Assembly: GCF_900187605.1 (NCBI RefSeq)
Contig: NZ_FYEA01000002.1
Location: 434,001-498,000, forward strand
DNA: 64,000 nucleotides
Source of the DNA: Pseudomonas sp. Irchel 3H7
GTDB taxonomy: Bacteria; Pseudomonadota; Gammaproteobacteria; Pseudomonadales; Pseudomonadaceae
Reading direction: 5' to 3'
The notes under the pieces are model-generated. The model did not search any database. It saw only the letters and a list, made by a program, of their open reading frames with translations, and was not told where the DNA came from. Of the stretch, positions 1-7,418 are shown one piece after another. Each line of letters begins with the position of its first letter. Within the stretch, counting starts at the first letter, position 1. The position numbers and the translations under genes are program-made.

Positions 1-613
1 GCAACATCTGCAATTGCCCGGCGAACAGGCTCTCGCCGCCGTAAAGCACGCTTTCGACCTCGGCCAAGGTTTGCCCCTGGCGCTCCAGCACGCTGGCGAA
101 CGTCAGCAATTGCGCAGGCACGCCGGCCAGCACATTGATTCGGTGCTGGCGGATAGAGTCAGTCAGCAGTGTAAAGTCGACGTCGCCGGTGAATGGGTAT
201 TCGGTAATACCTGACGTTTCGTGTGCCAACGCGTCGTGGATAAAGATGAAACTGGCATACAGATCGCCGACAAAAAACAGATTTGCAACCCGGTCTCCCG
301 GATTGAGTTGGCTCGCCAGATGGCGACCGAAGTCGCGCACAAGTGTCTGCCACTCCTCACGGGTGAATACCGAAAGTTTACCCGCGCTGGTGGTTCCACC
401 GGTCTTGAACACGAGTGCGCGTTCAACCGTTGAAGTCAGTACTGGCCATTGATCGAGGTTATTGCTGCTGGCCCAGTATTGTTGCGGATCAATCGGCGGA
501 AGTTGATCCAGTGTGCTGATCTGCGGCGCAAGGTCTTGCCAATGTCTGGCGTAATACGTTGAGTGTTCGCGGGCGAAGGCGAGCAACTTGCTCAGTTCAA
601 GTGTTGTGTTCAT
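1..613 (-). CDS. PaaK-like AMP-dependent acyl/aryl ligase, 3' end cut by window edge
   Basis: This is the N-terminal ~204 residues of an adenylate-forming ligase of the phenylacetate-CoA ligase type; the reading frame is open to base 1. The phosphate-binding motif FKTGGTTSAGK lies at about residues 69-79, and a LYGGES stretch near residue 190 matches the usual A-domain core. Such enzymes activate a carboxylic acid with ATP, usually for transfer to CoA or a carrier. It is the last visible gene of a minus-strand cluster with LuxC-, LuxE- and MFS-type genes, starting 43 bases after the LuxC fusion gene. The ATG at 613 was chosen because AAAGAG precedes it; an in-frame ATG at 640 is possible but has no clear ribosome site. 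The substrate cannot be read from the sequence. Confidence 0.8.
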   Translation of the reverse strand, partial: MNTTLELSKLLAFAREHSTYYARHWQDLAPQISTLDQLPPIDPQQYWASSNNLDQWPVLTSTVERALVFKTGGTTSAGKLSVFTREEWQTLVRDFGRHLASQLNPGDRVANLFFVGDLYASFIFIHDALAHETSGITEYPFTGDVDFTLLTDSIRQHRINVLAGVPAQLLTFASVLERQGQTLAEVESVLYGGESLFAGQLQML

Positions 614-656
614 GGGGGGCTCTTTAATTGTTCTGGTCATGGACGAAGTTGGACTT

Positions 657-3053
657 TCAGCGGCGAGCGTCGACCACTGCCGGTATCTTTCCGCTATGCC
701 TGTTTCTGTCGAACTGTTGCGTCTCGCAGGTTTGCGTTTGCACCGTGAGCAGCCCGGCTCGCACAAGGCTCGTCAGCGTCGCGTAGCCTTCCAGTCGGAG
801 GAGGATGTCGGCGGGGGCAGCGGGGCTGCGAACCAGCAGGCGTTCGAGGCCGTCAGGGGCGTGATCGAGGTGCAACTGAAACGGTGCTTGCAGGTGTCTG
901 CCGAGTTCGTTCAGGCAGATGAAATCGCTACCGATACGCAGCAGCCTGCCGTGCCGTTGCAGCAGCTCGAACCGCGGGGAACTCAGCCCGCACGCGCAAT
1001 CGCCGGGCAACCAGCGCCCTGTGTCGCCGACGTCATAACGCTGTACCTGCTGACCTTCGCGGGCTTTGGAAGTGAACAGTAAACGGCCGATTTCATTGCC
1101 AACGACAGGCACGTCCTCCTCCAGCGCGACGATTTCCAGATGCTGGATCGCGTCCATCAGATGAAACACGCCATCACCGGTCGCGGCGCAGGCATGTCCG
1201 CAGGGGCCGGCATCGACACTGCCGTACACCGCCGAGCGGATGCTGGCAACGCCACAGCGCTGCAACAGTTCGCGGCACTGCTCACTGATGTGTTCACCGC
1301 CGAGAAAGACTTTTTCGATGGCGCCATAACGGCTCAGACGCTGCTGTTCGTTGAGGAACAAGCGATGCAGGGAGCTGGGCATGCCGATCAGTACGGTGAC
1401 CTGTTGTTCGATGATGACTTGTGCAATATCGCCGTAGTCATCGTCGGCGGGAGCACCCATTGGCAGGTGGCTGGCCCCCAATGTTTCCAGCACTTTGGCA
1501 AAGCTGAAGAAGCCGCCGTACAAACCGCCACTGAAGAACAGGTTCATCACCTTGTCGCGGCTCGGATCGAGACCCGCCGCAAACAACCCGTCGGCCGTTG
1601 CGCGTATTTGCCGTTGAAAATCGCGGTAGCTGTATCCCGCCAGCGCCGGTGTGCCGCTGCTGCCGCCAGAGCGGAAAAACAGTTGCGCCGCTGCTGTCGT
1701 CGGCCGCGCGATAAACGCTGCTTTGTCGGTGATCGCCAGGCCCGCCAGCGTCGGCTTGCAAGCTGGACGGTCGAGGGTCATGTGGGTGGGCAACTGCGTC
1801 GGTGCGACGCTGACCGACACCCGCCGACTCAGACGTTGTAGTGCATAGACGCCGTCGTGGGGTTCGCCATCGTAGCCATCATGGATTGCATCAATGGGCG
1901 CAATTCGGCTGACGCCGGCGGCAATCAATGTTCGCGACAATGCACCGATCTGCGCTTCGTCGCACATCAGTGCGCAGCTCTGTAAAACGTTGCGCCAAGG
2001 CAGCAGGTTTTGCGTCAGTCGCGCACGCGGCAGGGGTTTGAGCAGCACCGTGCGAAACAGCGGCGAGGGCGCAAGCAACTGATCATGGCTCCAGATCACT
2101 CGCCATCCCGGTGCGCTCCAGACCTGCGCCGTCACTGCGGAAAAACTCTGGCTCAGACGTGTCATCAGGGTGCGGGTGGTGATTTCGCTGGCTTCTTGAA
2201 CCGTCGGGATCAGTGCCGGCCATTGTCCGGCGCGGCGCTCGAACGCCTTGGCCAATTCGTTGCCGATTGCTTGTAGAACAGCGGGGTCGTCGCTATCGAC
2301 CAACAACCATTGCGGGCTGGAGCAGGCTTGCTGATCCAGTCGGCAGACCTCATCGACCAGTGCGTCCAGTGCCTGTGGCGAGGCCGCTTGCGGCGTCAGG
2401 TAGGCAAAACTGATGCGGTGCCCCCAGTCGATCCAGCGACATCCGGGCGGCAACTGTTGGTGGATCGCCTGCAGCGCCGCTTCGCCACCCCACGCCGAAA
2501 CGCCGTTGGCCATTTTGCACAAACGGCCGATCTGCGCGGTCGCCACCGGTAACACCGCGACGTAATGGCGCAACTCACCGCTGGGGTCGCATTGCACCAG
2601 CGCGTGCAACAGGCGCGCCGTCAGGCCTTGGTCACTGCTGCTGGGCCGTAGCCAGTTGATGTTGCCGGCCAAGAGACTTTCAATCAGCGCGCAGCACGCC
2701 AGCAGCGGCGCGTTGGCTGGCGTGACGTGGACCACCAATCCCAGCGGACTCCAGCGCTCAAAGCGCGAATGCTGATAATCGACACGTCGCAGCGATTCAG
2801 CCTGATCGCCCAGTTCACGTTCAAGCTTGTGTTGCAGGGCGTGCGGCTGACAGAAGTCGATCAGCACCTGGCGTTGTTCATCGTCCAGCGGCAGCTCGGC
2901 GTTGTGCAATTGCCCTGCAAAATGTGCGGCGGCAGTCAGTACGGTGGCGCAGTCCAGCGGTGTACTCAGTCGTTGCGGCAATGTCTGCTGCACCAGTGCC
3001 AGTGCGTTATCGAGGTCGACATCTGCGTGCAGTTCTCCGTTGATCAGGTACAT
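657..3053 (-). CDS. LuxC-like acyl-CoA reductase fused to a PaaK-like adenylating domain
   Basis: This 798-residue protein has two enzymatic halves. Residues 1 to ~420 resemble LuxC fatty acyl-CoA reductase: the nucleotide-binding stretch WSPLGLVVHVTPANAP (101-116) and the QQACSSPQ motif with the presumed acyl-thioester cysteine C244. Residues ~450-798 are an adenylate-forming domain with RSGGSSGTP (461-469), a YGS motif and YDVGDTG. LuxC enzymes reduce an activated acyl group to the aldehyde with NADPH; LuxC proteins of luminous bacteria are only ~480 residues, so the fused ligase is unusual. The start at 3053 follows GGAGGA and lies one base after the stop of the LuxE-like gene, so the two are probably translationally coupled. 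Upstream in-frame codons extend the frame to 3161 but overlap luxE-like coding sequence. Inference: acid activation and reduction are carried out in one polypeptide. Confidence 0.85.
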   Translation of the reverse strand: MYLINGELHADVDLDNALALVQQTLPQRLSTPLDCATVLTAAAHFAGQLHNAELPLDDEQRQVLIDFCQPHALQHKLERELGDQAESLRRVDYQHSRFERWSPLGLVVHVTPANAPLLACCALIESLLAGNINWLRPSSSDQGLTARLLHALVQCDPSGELRHYVAVLPVATAQIGRLCKMANGVSAWGGEAALQAIHQQLPPGCRWIDWGHRISFAYLTPQAASPQALDALVDEVCRLDQQACSSPQWLLVDSDDPAVLQAIGNELAKAFERRAGQWPALIPTVQEASEITTRTLMTRLSQSFSAVTAQVWSAPGWRVIWSHDQLLAPSPLFRTVLLKPLPRARLTQNLLPWRNVLQSCALMCDEAQIGALSRTLIAAGVSRIAPIDAIHDGYDGEPHDGVYALQRLSRRVSVSVAPTQLPTHMTLDRPACKPTLAGLAITDKAAFIARPTTAAAQLFFRSGGSSGTPALAGYSYRDFQRQIRATADGLFAAGLDPSRDKVMNLFFSGGLYGGFFSFAKVLETLGASHLPMGAPADDDYGDIAQVIIEQQVTVLIGMPSSLHRLFLNEQQRLSRYGAIEKVFLGGEHISEQCRELLQRCGVASIRSAVYGSVDAGPCGHACAATGDGVFHLMDAIQHLEIVALEEDVPVVGNEIGRLLFTSKAREGQQVQRYDVGDTGRWLPGDCACGLSSPRFELLQRHGRLLRIGSDFICLNELGRHLQAPFQLHLDHAPDGLERLLVRSPAAPADILLRLEGYATLTSLVRAGLLTVQTQTCETQQFDRNRHSGKIPAVVDARR

Positions 3054-3054
3054 G

Positions 3055-4185
3055 TCAGTGTCCTCCCAGCAATTCGGACGCGGCCATCGCACAGCTTCTA
3101 CCGGCCGTGGTGCCTGCGCGACCCTGCAGTTCGAACCAGTCACTGGCGAGGCCGCAATCACAACTCGACCCGGGATGCAGCGTCGCCAGATCGCTCATCA
3201 CCACCGCGTGCGCCGGGCTGGACGAGATGTAGGGCGAGACGAATCCCAGCAAGCCCTGCTGACCGTAAGGCTGGATGGAAAAGTCCTGCGGATTGCGCAC
3301 GTAAGCCTTGGCGTAAACGGGGACATGAAAATGATGCCGGGCACATTCGATATACGGCACCGCATGTTCGACCGCGCCGTAACCGTCGCGGCACTGCGAA
3401 ACTTCGATGCCCAGTTGCCGGGCGATGCGCCCATACAGTTGTTGTTTTGGAACTTCCTCGCTGGATCGGGTTTTCCAGCCCCCGCCGAAAAACACCAGTG
3501 AAGCACTCGGCAGTTTCAGCGCAGGCACGCCGGTGGCCTGCATCTGCTGCAAGGTCTGCCAAAGAAACGCCGGGAAGCCGAAAATGCGCACGGGCAGGCC
3601 TTCTTCGGCGAACGCTTGCAGGGCCGCGATGACCCCGAACACATCGAACTGGTGGCCATCGCCGTTGCAGCGCAAGGCGTAGACAACGCGGTTGACGGGC
3701 GCAAAGCGGCAGAGGAATTGGTCGGTGTAGGACGTCCCCAGGGTGATCGCGCCCCGCGGTTCGTAGCTCAGCAGCAGGTAATTGCACGGCGTATCCGCTG
3801 AATGCCAACCGTAATGACTAAAGATTCGTTCAACCATGAACTGCGCGGCCGACAGACTGCGCGGGTCATAGCGCATGCGGCTTTTTTGGCCGCTGGTGCC
3901 GGACGATGTCAGTTCCAGGGCATCCTCCCCGGTGGGGCTGAGTAACAGTTGCTGCTTGAAAAAATTGGCCAGAATCGGCGGTAGCCGGGACCAGTCATCG
4001 AGGCTGTCCAGATCCTTCACGTCGAGGCCGTTGGCGTTCAGCCAATGTTCGTAGCCGGGCGTGTGCTGGCAATGAAAACGACTGATCTCGGTCATGGCCT
4101 GATCAAACAGGCCTGCTGGCACGGAATCCGGGCAATAGGGGTGTGGCAATGCGCAAAGCGCATCGCTGGCGGGGAAGTGATTCAT
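3055..4185 (-). CDS. LuxE-like acyl-protein synthetase
   Basis: This 376-residue protein belongs to the LuxE acyl-protein synthetase family. It shows the ATP-binding motif LTSSGTSGQKS near residue 92, the family stretch FFGGGWK near residue 230, and a C-terminal cysteine (C365, in GRSCAMAASELL) where LuxE carries its acyl-accepting cysteine. In luminous bacteria LuxE activates a fatty acid as acyl-AMP and passes the acyl group to LuxC for reduction. The next gene, one base away, is a LuxC homologue, which supports the same partnership here. No luxA, luxB or luxD homologue is in the window, so light production is unlikely. The product may be an aldehyde or alcohol building block of a secreted metabolite. 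The N-terminal start at 4185 lacks a strong ribosome site. Confidence 0.85.
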   Translation of the reverse strand: MNHFPASDALCALPHPYCPDSVPAGLFDQAMTEISRFHCQHTPGYEHWLNANGLDVKDLDSLDDWSRLPPILANFFKQQLLLSPTGEDALELTSSGTSGQKSRMRYDPRSLSAAQFMVERIFSHYGWHSADTPCNYLLLSYEPRGAITLGTSYTDQFLCRFAPVNRVVYALRCNGDGHQFDVFGVIAALQAFAEEGLPVRIFGFPAFLWQTLQQMQATGVPALKLPSASLVFFGGGWKTRSSEEVPKQQLYGRIARQLGIEVSQCRDGYGAVEHAVPYIECARHHFHVPVYAKAYVRNPQDFSIQPYGQQGLLGFVSPYISSSPAHAVVMSDLATLHPGSSCDCGLASDWFELQGRAGTTAGRSCAMAASELLGGH

Positions 4186-4196
4186 TCAATAGTCCG

Positions 4197-5444
4197 TTAT
4201 TGAGCAGTGGAGGAGTCGGGAGGTGTGCGTTGCAACAAACCGTGCAACAGGGGCAGGCACATCAGGCCGCTGAGGGCGGCGCAGAGTGCGAAGAGGTCGA
4301 GGCGGGCGCCACCGCCGATGGCGGCAATCAGTGAGCCGCCGAGCCCCATCACAGCAATCGAAATCATGCCGGCCAGCGCCGAAACCAACCCCTTGCTGTC
4401 GTCGCTGGCAAACAGCGCCAGCCGATACAGCGCAGCGTTGCTCATTCCCAGCCCGACTGCGTACAGCGCCAGACTGGCAACCACTGCGCCCAGTCCGGCA
4501 CCTGACAGCGCGCAGGCAATCAACGCCACAAGGCCGAGACAAAAAGGCCAGAGCGCCAACCGGATCAACCGGGATAAAGAATGCGTAACCAGCAAGCGGT
4601 CGAGGATCAGATTGCCAGTGATGACGGCGGAAAAAACCGGAATCTGCCACAAGGCATATTCCAGCGGCATCAGCTCGAGCAGCTGCATCAGCAGCAATGG
4701 TGCCAGGCCGATCCAGGCGATCAGCGGCAGGCTCATGAGCCCCAGTGCGAGACTGGCAGCGAGGAAGCGACGATTACTCAAGAGAGCTCGGTAGCGTTGA
4801 CCGGTCTGGCGCCAGGAAAAAGGCACGGCGGCTTGTACTTGCCCATCGCCGCGAGTGACCCCGACCGTTTCCGGCATGCAGACGAAAAGCCCCAGCCAGA
4901 CCATTGATGCGGCAAAACCCAGGCCCAGAAACAGCTCGCGCCAGGATAGCCATTGCAGCAAGACAATACCCAGTAGCGGCCCCAGCAGCGGTGAAAGCAG
5001 GGCGATATTGCCGAGCAGCGCCATCAAACGCACCGCATCGGCCTCGCAGAATACTTCCTGAAGGGCGGGATAACTGACCGCGACCACGAAACCCAGGCCC
5101 ATGCCTTGCAACAGTCGCAGCAGATTGAAGATTTCAATGCGCTGGGTGGCAAATGCACTTGCGCAGGCGATTGCAAACAATGCGCAGCCGATCAACAGTA
5201 CCCGCCGCCGGCCCCATTGATCGGACAGCGGCCCAATCAGCCATTGCAGGCAGACTCCGCCAATCAGATACAGATTGAACGCATGGGGAACATGTCTGAC
5301 GTCGGCCTGAAGTTCTGTTGTCACGGCCAACATGGCTGGCATGATCAAGTCACTTGCCATATACGTCAGAAGTTCAAAAGCGCTCAGCGCCAAACAAAAC
5401 CCTAGTACTTGTCGCGGCCCGATTCTTATAAGTGTTCTCTGCAT
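4197..5444 (-). CDS. MFS drug/metabolite exporter, Bcr/CflA type
   Basis: This 415-residue integral membrane protein has about 12 hydrophobic segments and the MFS motif A, PLSDQWGRRRVLL, after the second segment, as in the Bcr/CflA drug-resistance subfamily. It should export a small molecule by proton antiport across the inner membrane. It is the first gene of the minus-strand cluster, 11 bases ahead of the LuxE-like gene, so it most likely exports the product of the acyl-reducing enzymes downstream or gives self-resistance to it. The ATG at 5444 is preceded by CAGGGA. The promoter should lie in 5445-5620, between this start and a bidirectional terminator. Confidence 0.85.
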   Translation of the reverse strand: MQRTLIRIGPRQVLGFCLALSAFELLTYMASDLIMPAMLAVTTELQADVRHVPHAFNLYLIGGVCLQWLIGPLSDQWGRRRVLLIGCALFAIACASAFATQRIEIFNLLRLLQGMGLGFVVAVSYPALQEVFCEADAVRLMALLGNIALLSPLLGPLLGIVLLQWLSWRELFLGLGFAASMVWLGLFVCMPETVGVTRGDGQVQAAVPFSWRQTGQRYRALLSNRRFLAASLALGLMSLPLIAWIGLAPLLLMQLLELMPLEYALWQIPVFSAVITGNLILDRLLVTHSLSRLIRLALWPFCLGLVALIACALSGAGLGAVVASLALYAVGLGMSNAALYRLALFASDDSKGLVSALAGMISIAVMGLGGSLIAAIGGGARLDLFALCAALSGLMCLPLLHGLLQRTPPDSSTAQ

Positions 5445-5620
5445 AAACGTCCCTGTTAGAGAGTAGAAGAAAGTTGCCAGAGACTAGTTGCAGAGGCGGG
5501 AGTGACCTATTCTTTTGCTGCGACATTAGATTTCAAATGCTTGCAACTTGTTTAGCCAGTCCGCTTTGCGTATCAGGTGAGTTTCAACTGCGCGGCAGCC
5601 GCCGTCGGCAAAAACAGAAA
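5445..5620. other. Intergenic leader of the acyl-reductase cluster
   Basis: About 175 bases upstream of the MFS gene with no credible coding sequence. The stretch is less GC-rich around 5495-5560, where a minus-strand promoter would be expected, but I cannot name a specific -10/-35 pair or operator with confidence. Confidence 0.4.
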
Positions 5621-5648
5621 AGCCCGCAACAGGGCGGGCTTTGTTTGA
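5621..5648. terminator. Bidirectional rho-independent terminator
   Basis: The hairpin AGCCCGC-aacagg-GCGGGCT spans 5621-5640 and is flanked by an A-rich stretch on the left and TTGTTTG on the right. On the minus strand the hairpin is followed by TTTCTGTTTTT, so it can end transcripts of the small lipoprotein gene at 5720-5860. Confidence 0.75.
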
Positions 5649-5719
5649 AGTTGATCGGGCTTGTTGAGTTCCTGCCTCAATCTGTTCATGGGCAAGCGGG
5701 CAGGGCGAACAATCCTGTT

Positions 5720-5860
5720 CTAGCGATGTTGGTAATAACCAGGGCCACCCTGGTAATAACGGTGGTGATCGTCATGCCAGCCGCCGTGGGGGAAGATGAT
5801 GCAGCCACTCAGGGTCAGCAGGGCAAGAACGGGAATCAGCCAGGTGATTCGACGCAGCAT
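5720..5860 (-). CDS. Small lipoprotein (46 aa)
   Basis: A short gene encoding a 46-residue precursor. The N-terminus has two arginines, a hydrophobic stretch and the lipobox LSGC near residue 19, so the protein should be a lipid-anchored peptide of about 28 residues. The mature part is rich in His, Gly and Tyr (for example YYQGGPGYYQHR at the C-terminus). The ATG at 5860 is preceded by GAGGA at a good distance, and a terminator lies 80 bases downstream. No function is known to me. Tiny Tyr/His-rich lipoproteins of this sort are common in pseudomonads, and the His content hints at metal contact, though that is only inference. Confidence 0.75.
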   Translation of the reverse strand: MLRRITWLIPVLALLTLSGCIIFPHGGWHDDHHRYYQGGPGYYQHR

Positions 5861-6018
5861 TTTGAAAATTCCTCATGGTTACGCCGTCATGAAGCCAAAA
5901 CTCTTCATCGGCTGTAACATGAGACCCCGATTGCAGCGGCGCATCCCCGTAGAACGGTATGTGCATGGCATGCAAGCGGATACAAACCGGATACATTTCA
6001 CCGTTTCAGGAAGCCGCA

Positions 6019-6207
6019 ATGACCCACAAGCAACGCTTGATTTATTCGATTCTGATCGCCGTGTCGGTCCTGGCGATCATGCTCGGCCTGTCCTGGCTGC
6101 AAAACCAAGGAATGATTTCGGAAAAGACGTTCCAGTTCGTCGCCATCGGTGTGGCAGTGATCGTGGTGGTGATCAACGGCGTCATGCGCCGCAAGGTCAA
6201 GCCTTGA
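6019..6207 (+). CDS. Small two-helix membrane protein (62 aa)
   Basis: Encodes 62 residues with two hydrophobic segments (about 8-25 and 38-54) and a basic C-terminus ending RRKVKP, consistent with an inner-membrane miniprotein. The ATG at 6019 follows AGGAAG; the frame extends upstream to 5959 without a better start. It ends 18 bases before the convergent Fur-like gene. I do not recognise a named family. Confidence 0.7.
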   Translation: MTHKQRLIYSILIAVSVLAIMLGLSWLQNQGMISEKTFQFVAIGVAVIVVVINGVMRRKVKP

Positions 6208-6225
6208 CGGCTTTTGCCGCACGCA

Positions 6226-6603
6226 TCAATCGTTGTTGAGGACTGCCGCAGCCTGTGGATGCAGGCTGTAGCTCTTGTCTTCATTGAAGGTGATCACCCC
6301 TTCGGCGCATAGACGCTTGAGCACTTCGCGCACACTGAGAAAGGACAGCGGGATATCCAGATCCAGCAATTGGCTGTGGACGCCGCGCACACCCAGACGC
6401 CGCTCGCTTTGTGCGGCGACCAGCAGGGCATCAATGACTTTCAGACGAATCAGGCTGGTGCGCAGCCCGAAACTTTTCAGCAGCAAACGGATGCGTTCGT
6501 TGCCGTGACGCTCGACGCGTTGCCCGAAATCGCTCGCGTGTGGGCTCATGGAAGCTCCTTTGGGGGCCTGGCTACCGTCCGTTGGTAGTTGCGAGTTGTA
6601 CAT
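6226..6603 (-). CDS. Short Fur-like winged-helix protein
   Basis: A 125-residue protein resembling the DNA-binding half of Fur/Zur regulators: a helical region around RLLLKSFGLRTSLIRLKV, then a winged helix around VREVLKRLCAEGVITF. The C-terminal dimerisation domain and its His/Cys metal ligands, normally present in ~135-150-residue Fur proteins, are missing, so metal sensing of the usual kind is unlikely. Two starts have good ribosome sites: 6603 (AAGGAG, 7-base spacing) and 6549 (AAAGGAG, giving MSPHASDF). I prefer 6603 because it is the first start with a good site. It has no obvious operon partner. Confidence 0.7.
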   Translation of the reverse strand: MYNSQLPTDGSQAPKGASMSPHASDFGQRVERHGNERIRLLLKSFGLRTSLIRLKVIDALLVAAQSERRLGVRGVHSQLLDLDIPLSFLSVREVLKRLCAEGVITFNEDKSYSLHPQAAAVLNND

Positions 6604-7150
6604 GCGATTACTCCTTTTCAGAGCCTGATCGGGAAAGGTTTTTTTGCGCTCTTTAAACAAGACGTATCAGCACGACAAATCATGAAAGAAAAGATGTAGA
6701 AAATTTGTTGGGGGTTTGTCTTTTTCTTGTGATTCTGGCTTGAGATCGCTTTGGGCTTGGCGGCCTTTGGGCCGACCATGCTCTTGGGGTTTTGGGTGAA
6801 TATCCGATGTTTTGGGTGTTGCGGCTGGCGGTTTCGCTCTTACAGCGAGTCCCTTTGGCAAACGCCCCAAAGGAACCAAAGGTCTGGGCCCCGGCGTTCG
6901 GCCCTCGCCGTGGCTCGGGTGCCTTCGTTGCGGGATCTATCCGGGGGCATCGCCTACGGTTTGCTTCGCTGCACCTCCTCTCGATGTGTTCGACTTCGTC
7001 GAACGGTCGCTGCGCTCCCACCCCCGGATAAATCCCTCCACTCAGCCTGCCGAAGGGGCCAGCACGGCAAGATCAAGAGCTGCAGCCGAGCTAACGCTCA
7101 TCCTGTTGAGTGGTGAGAAGCGGGGTGGGTGGGGCTTTTGATTTGCTTGC
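6604..7150. other. Non-coding stretch of repeat-like character
   Basis: No convincing gene lies here. All six frames give only short overlapping frames without ribosome sites. The segment 6840-7080 has a mosaic of short GC-rich inverted pieces (such as GTTCGACTTCGTCGAAC at about 6986-7002) and reads like a decayed intergenic repeat. Only one copy is in this window, so its dispersed nature cannot be shown here. Confidence 0.5.
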
Positions 7151-7265
7151 GAATTTGAGTGCGGCTCGGTATTTCATGTCGGCGTACCTCTACCAATCAC
7201 CTCGGTCAGTTCCCTCTCCCTCTGGGCGGTCCGACGTTTCGGGAGGGCTAGGGTGAGGGGCTTTT
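7151..7265 (-). repeat. Dispersed ~100-bp intergenic repeat, copy 1 (inverted)
   Basis: The reverse complement begins GCCCCTCACCCTAGCCCTCC and contains ACTGACCGAGGTG and AGGTACGCCGACATGAAATACCGAGC. It matches the segments at 17468-17560 and 30125-30245 over about 100 bases, in the opposite orientation. It is non-coding and lies in the leader of the acylase gene. Confidence 0.8.
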
Positions 7266-7418
7266 GATTGTGCTTTCGGGGATTACGCGGCGAGCCTAAA
7301 TTTTTTTCTTCGGCTTCGTTTCTTCGACAGGCTCATTGCGCGTGGACGCGTGGGTGTTTCCAGGGCGGGTCCGCGTCAGCGTCAGATCCGCTCTTTGGCA
7401 TGTCGATCAGGAGCGAGC

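Noticed and set aside
1..5444. A bioluminescence (lux) operon
   Set aside because: LuxC- and LuxE-like parts are present, but luciferase subunits and the LuxD thioesterase are missing, and the ligase domains do not belong to lux operons.
6751..7141. Several overlapping plus-strand frames of 79-121 codons
   Set aside because: They lie in three different frames of a repeat-like segment, lack ribosome sites and have no domain content.
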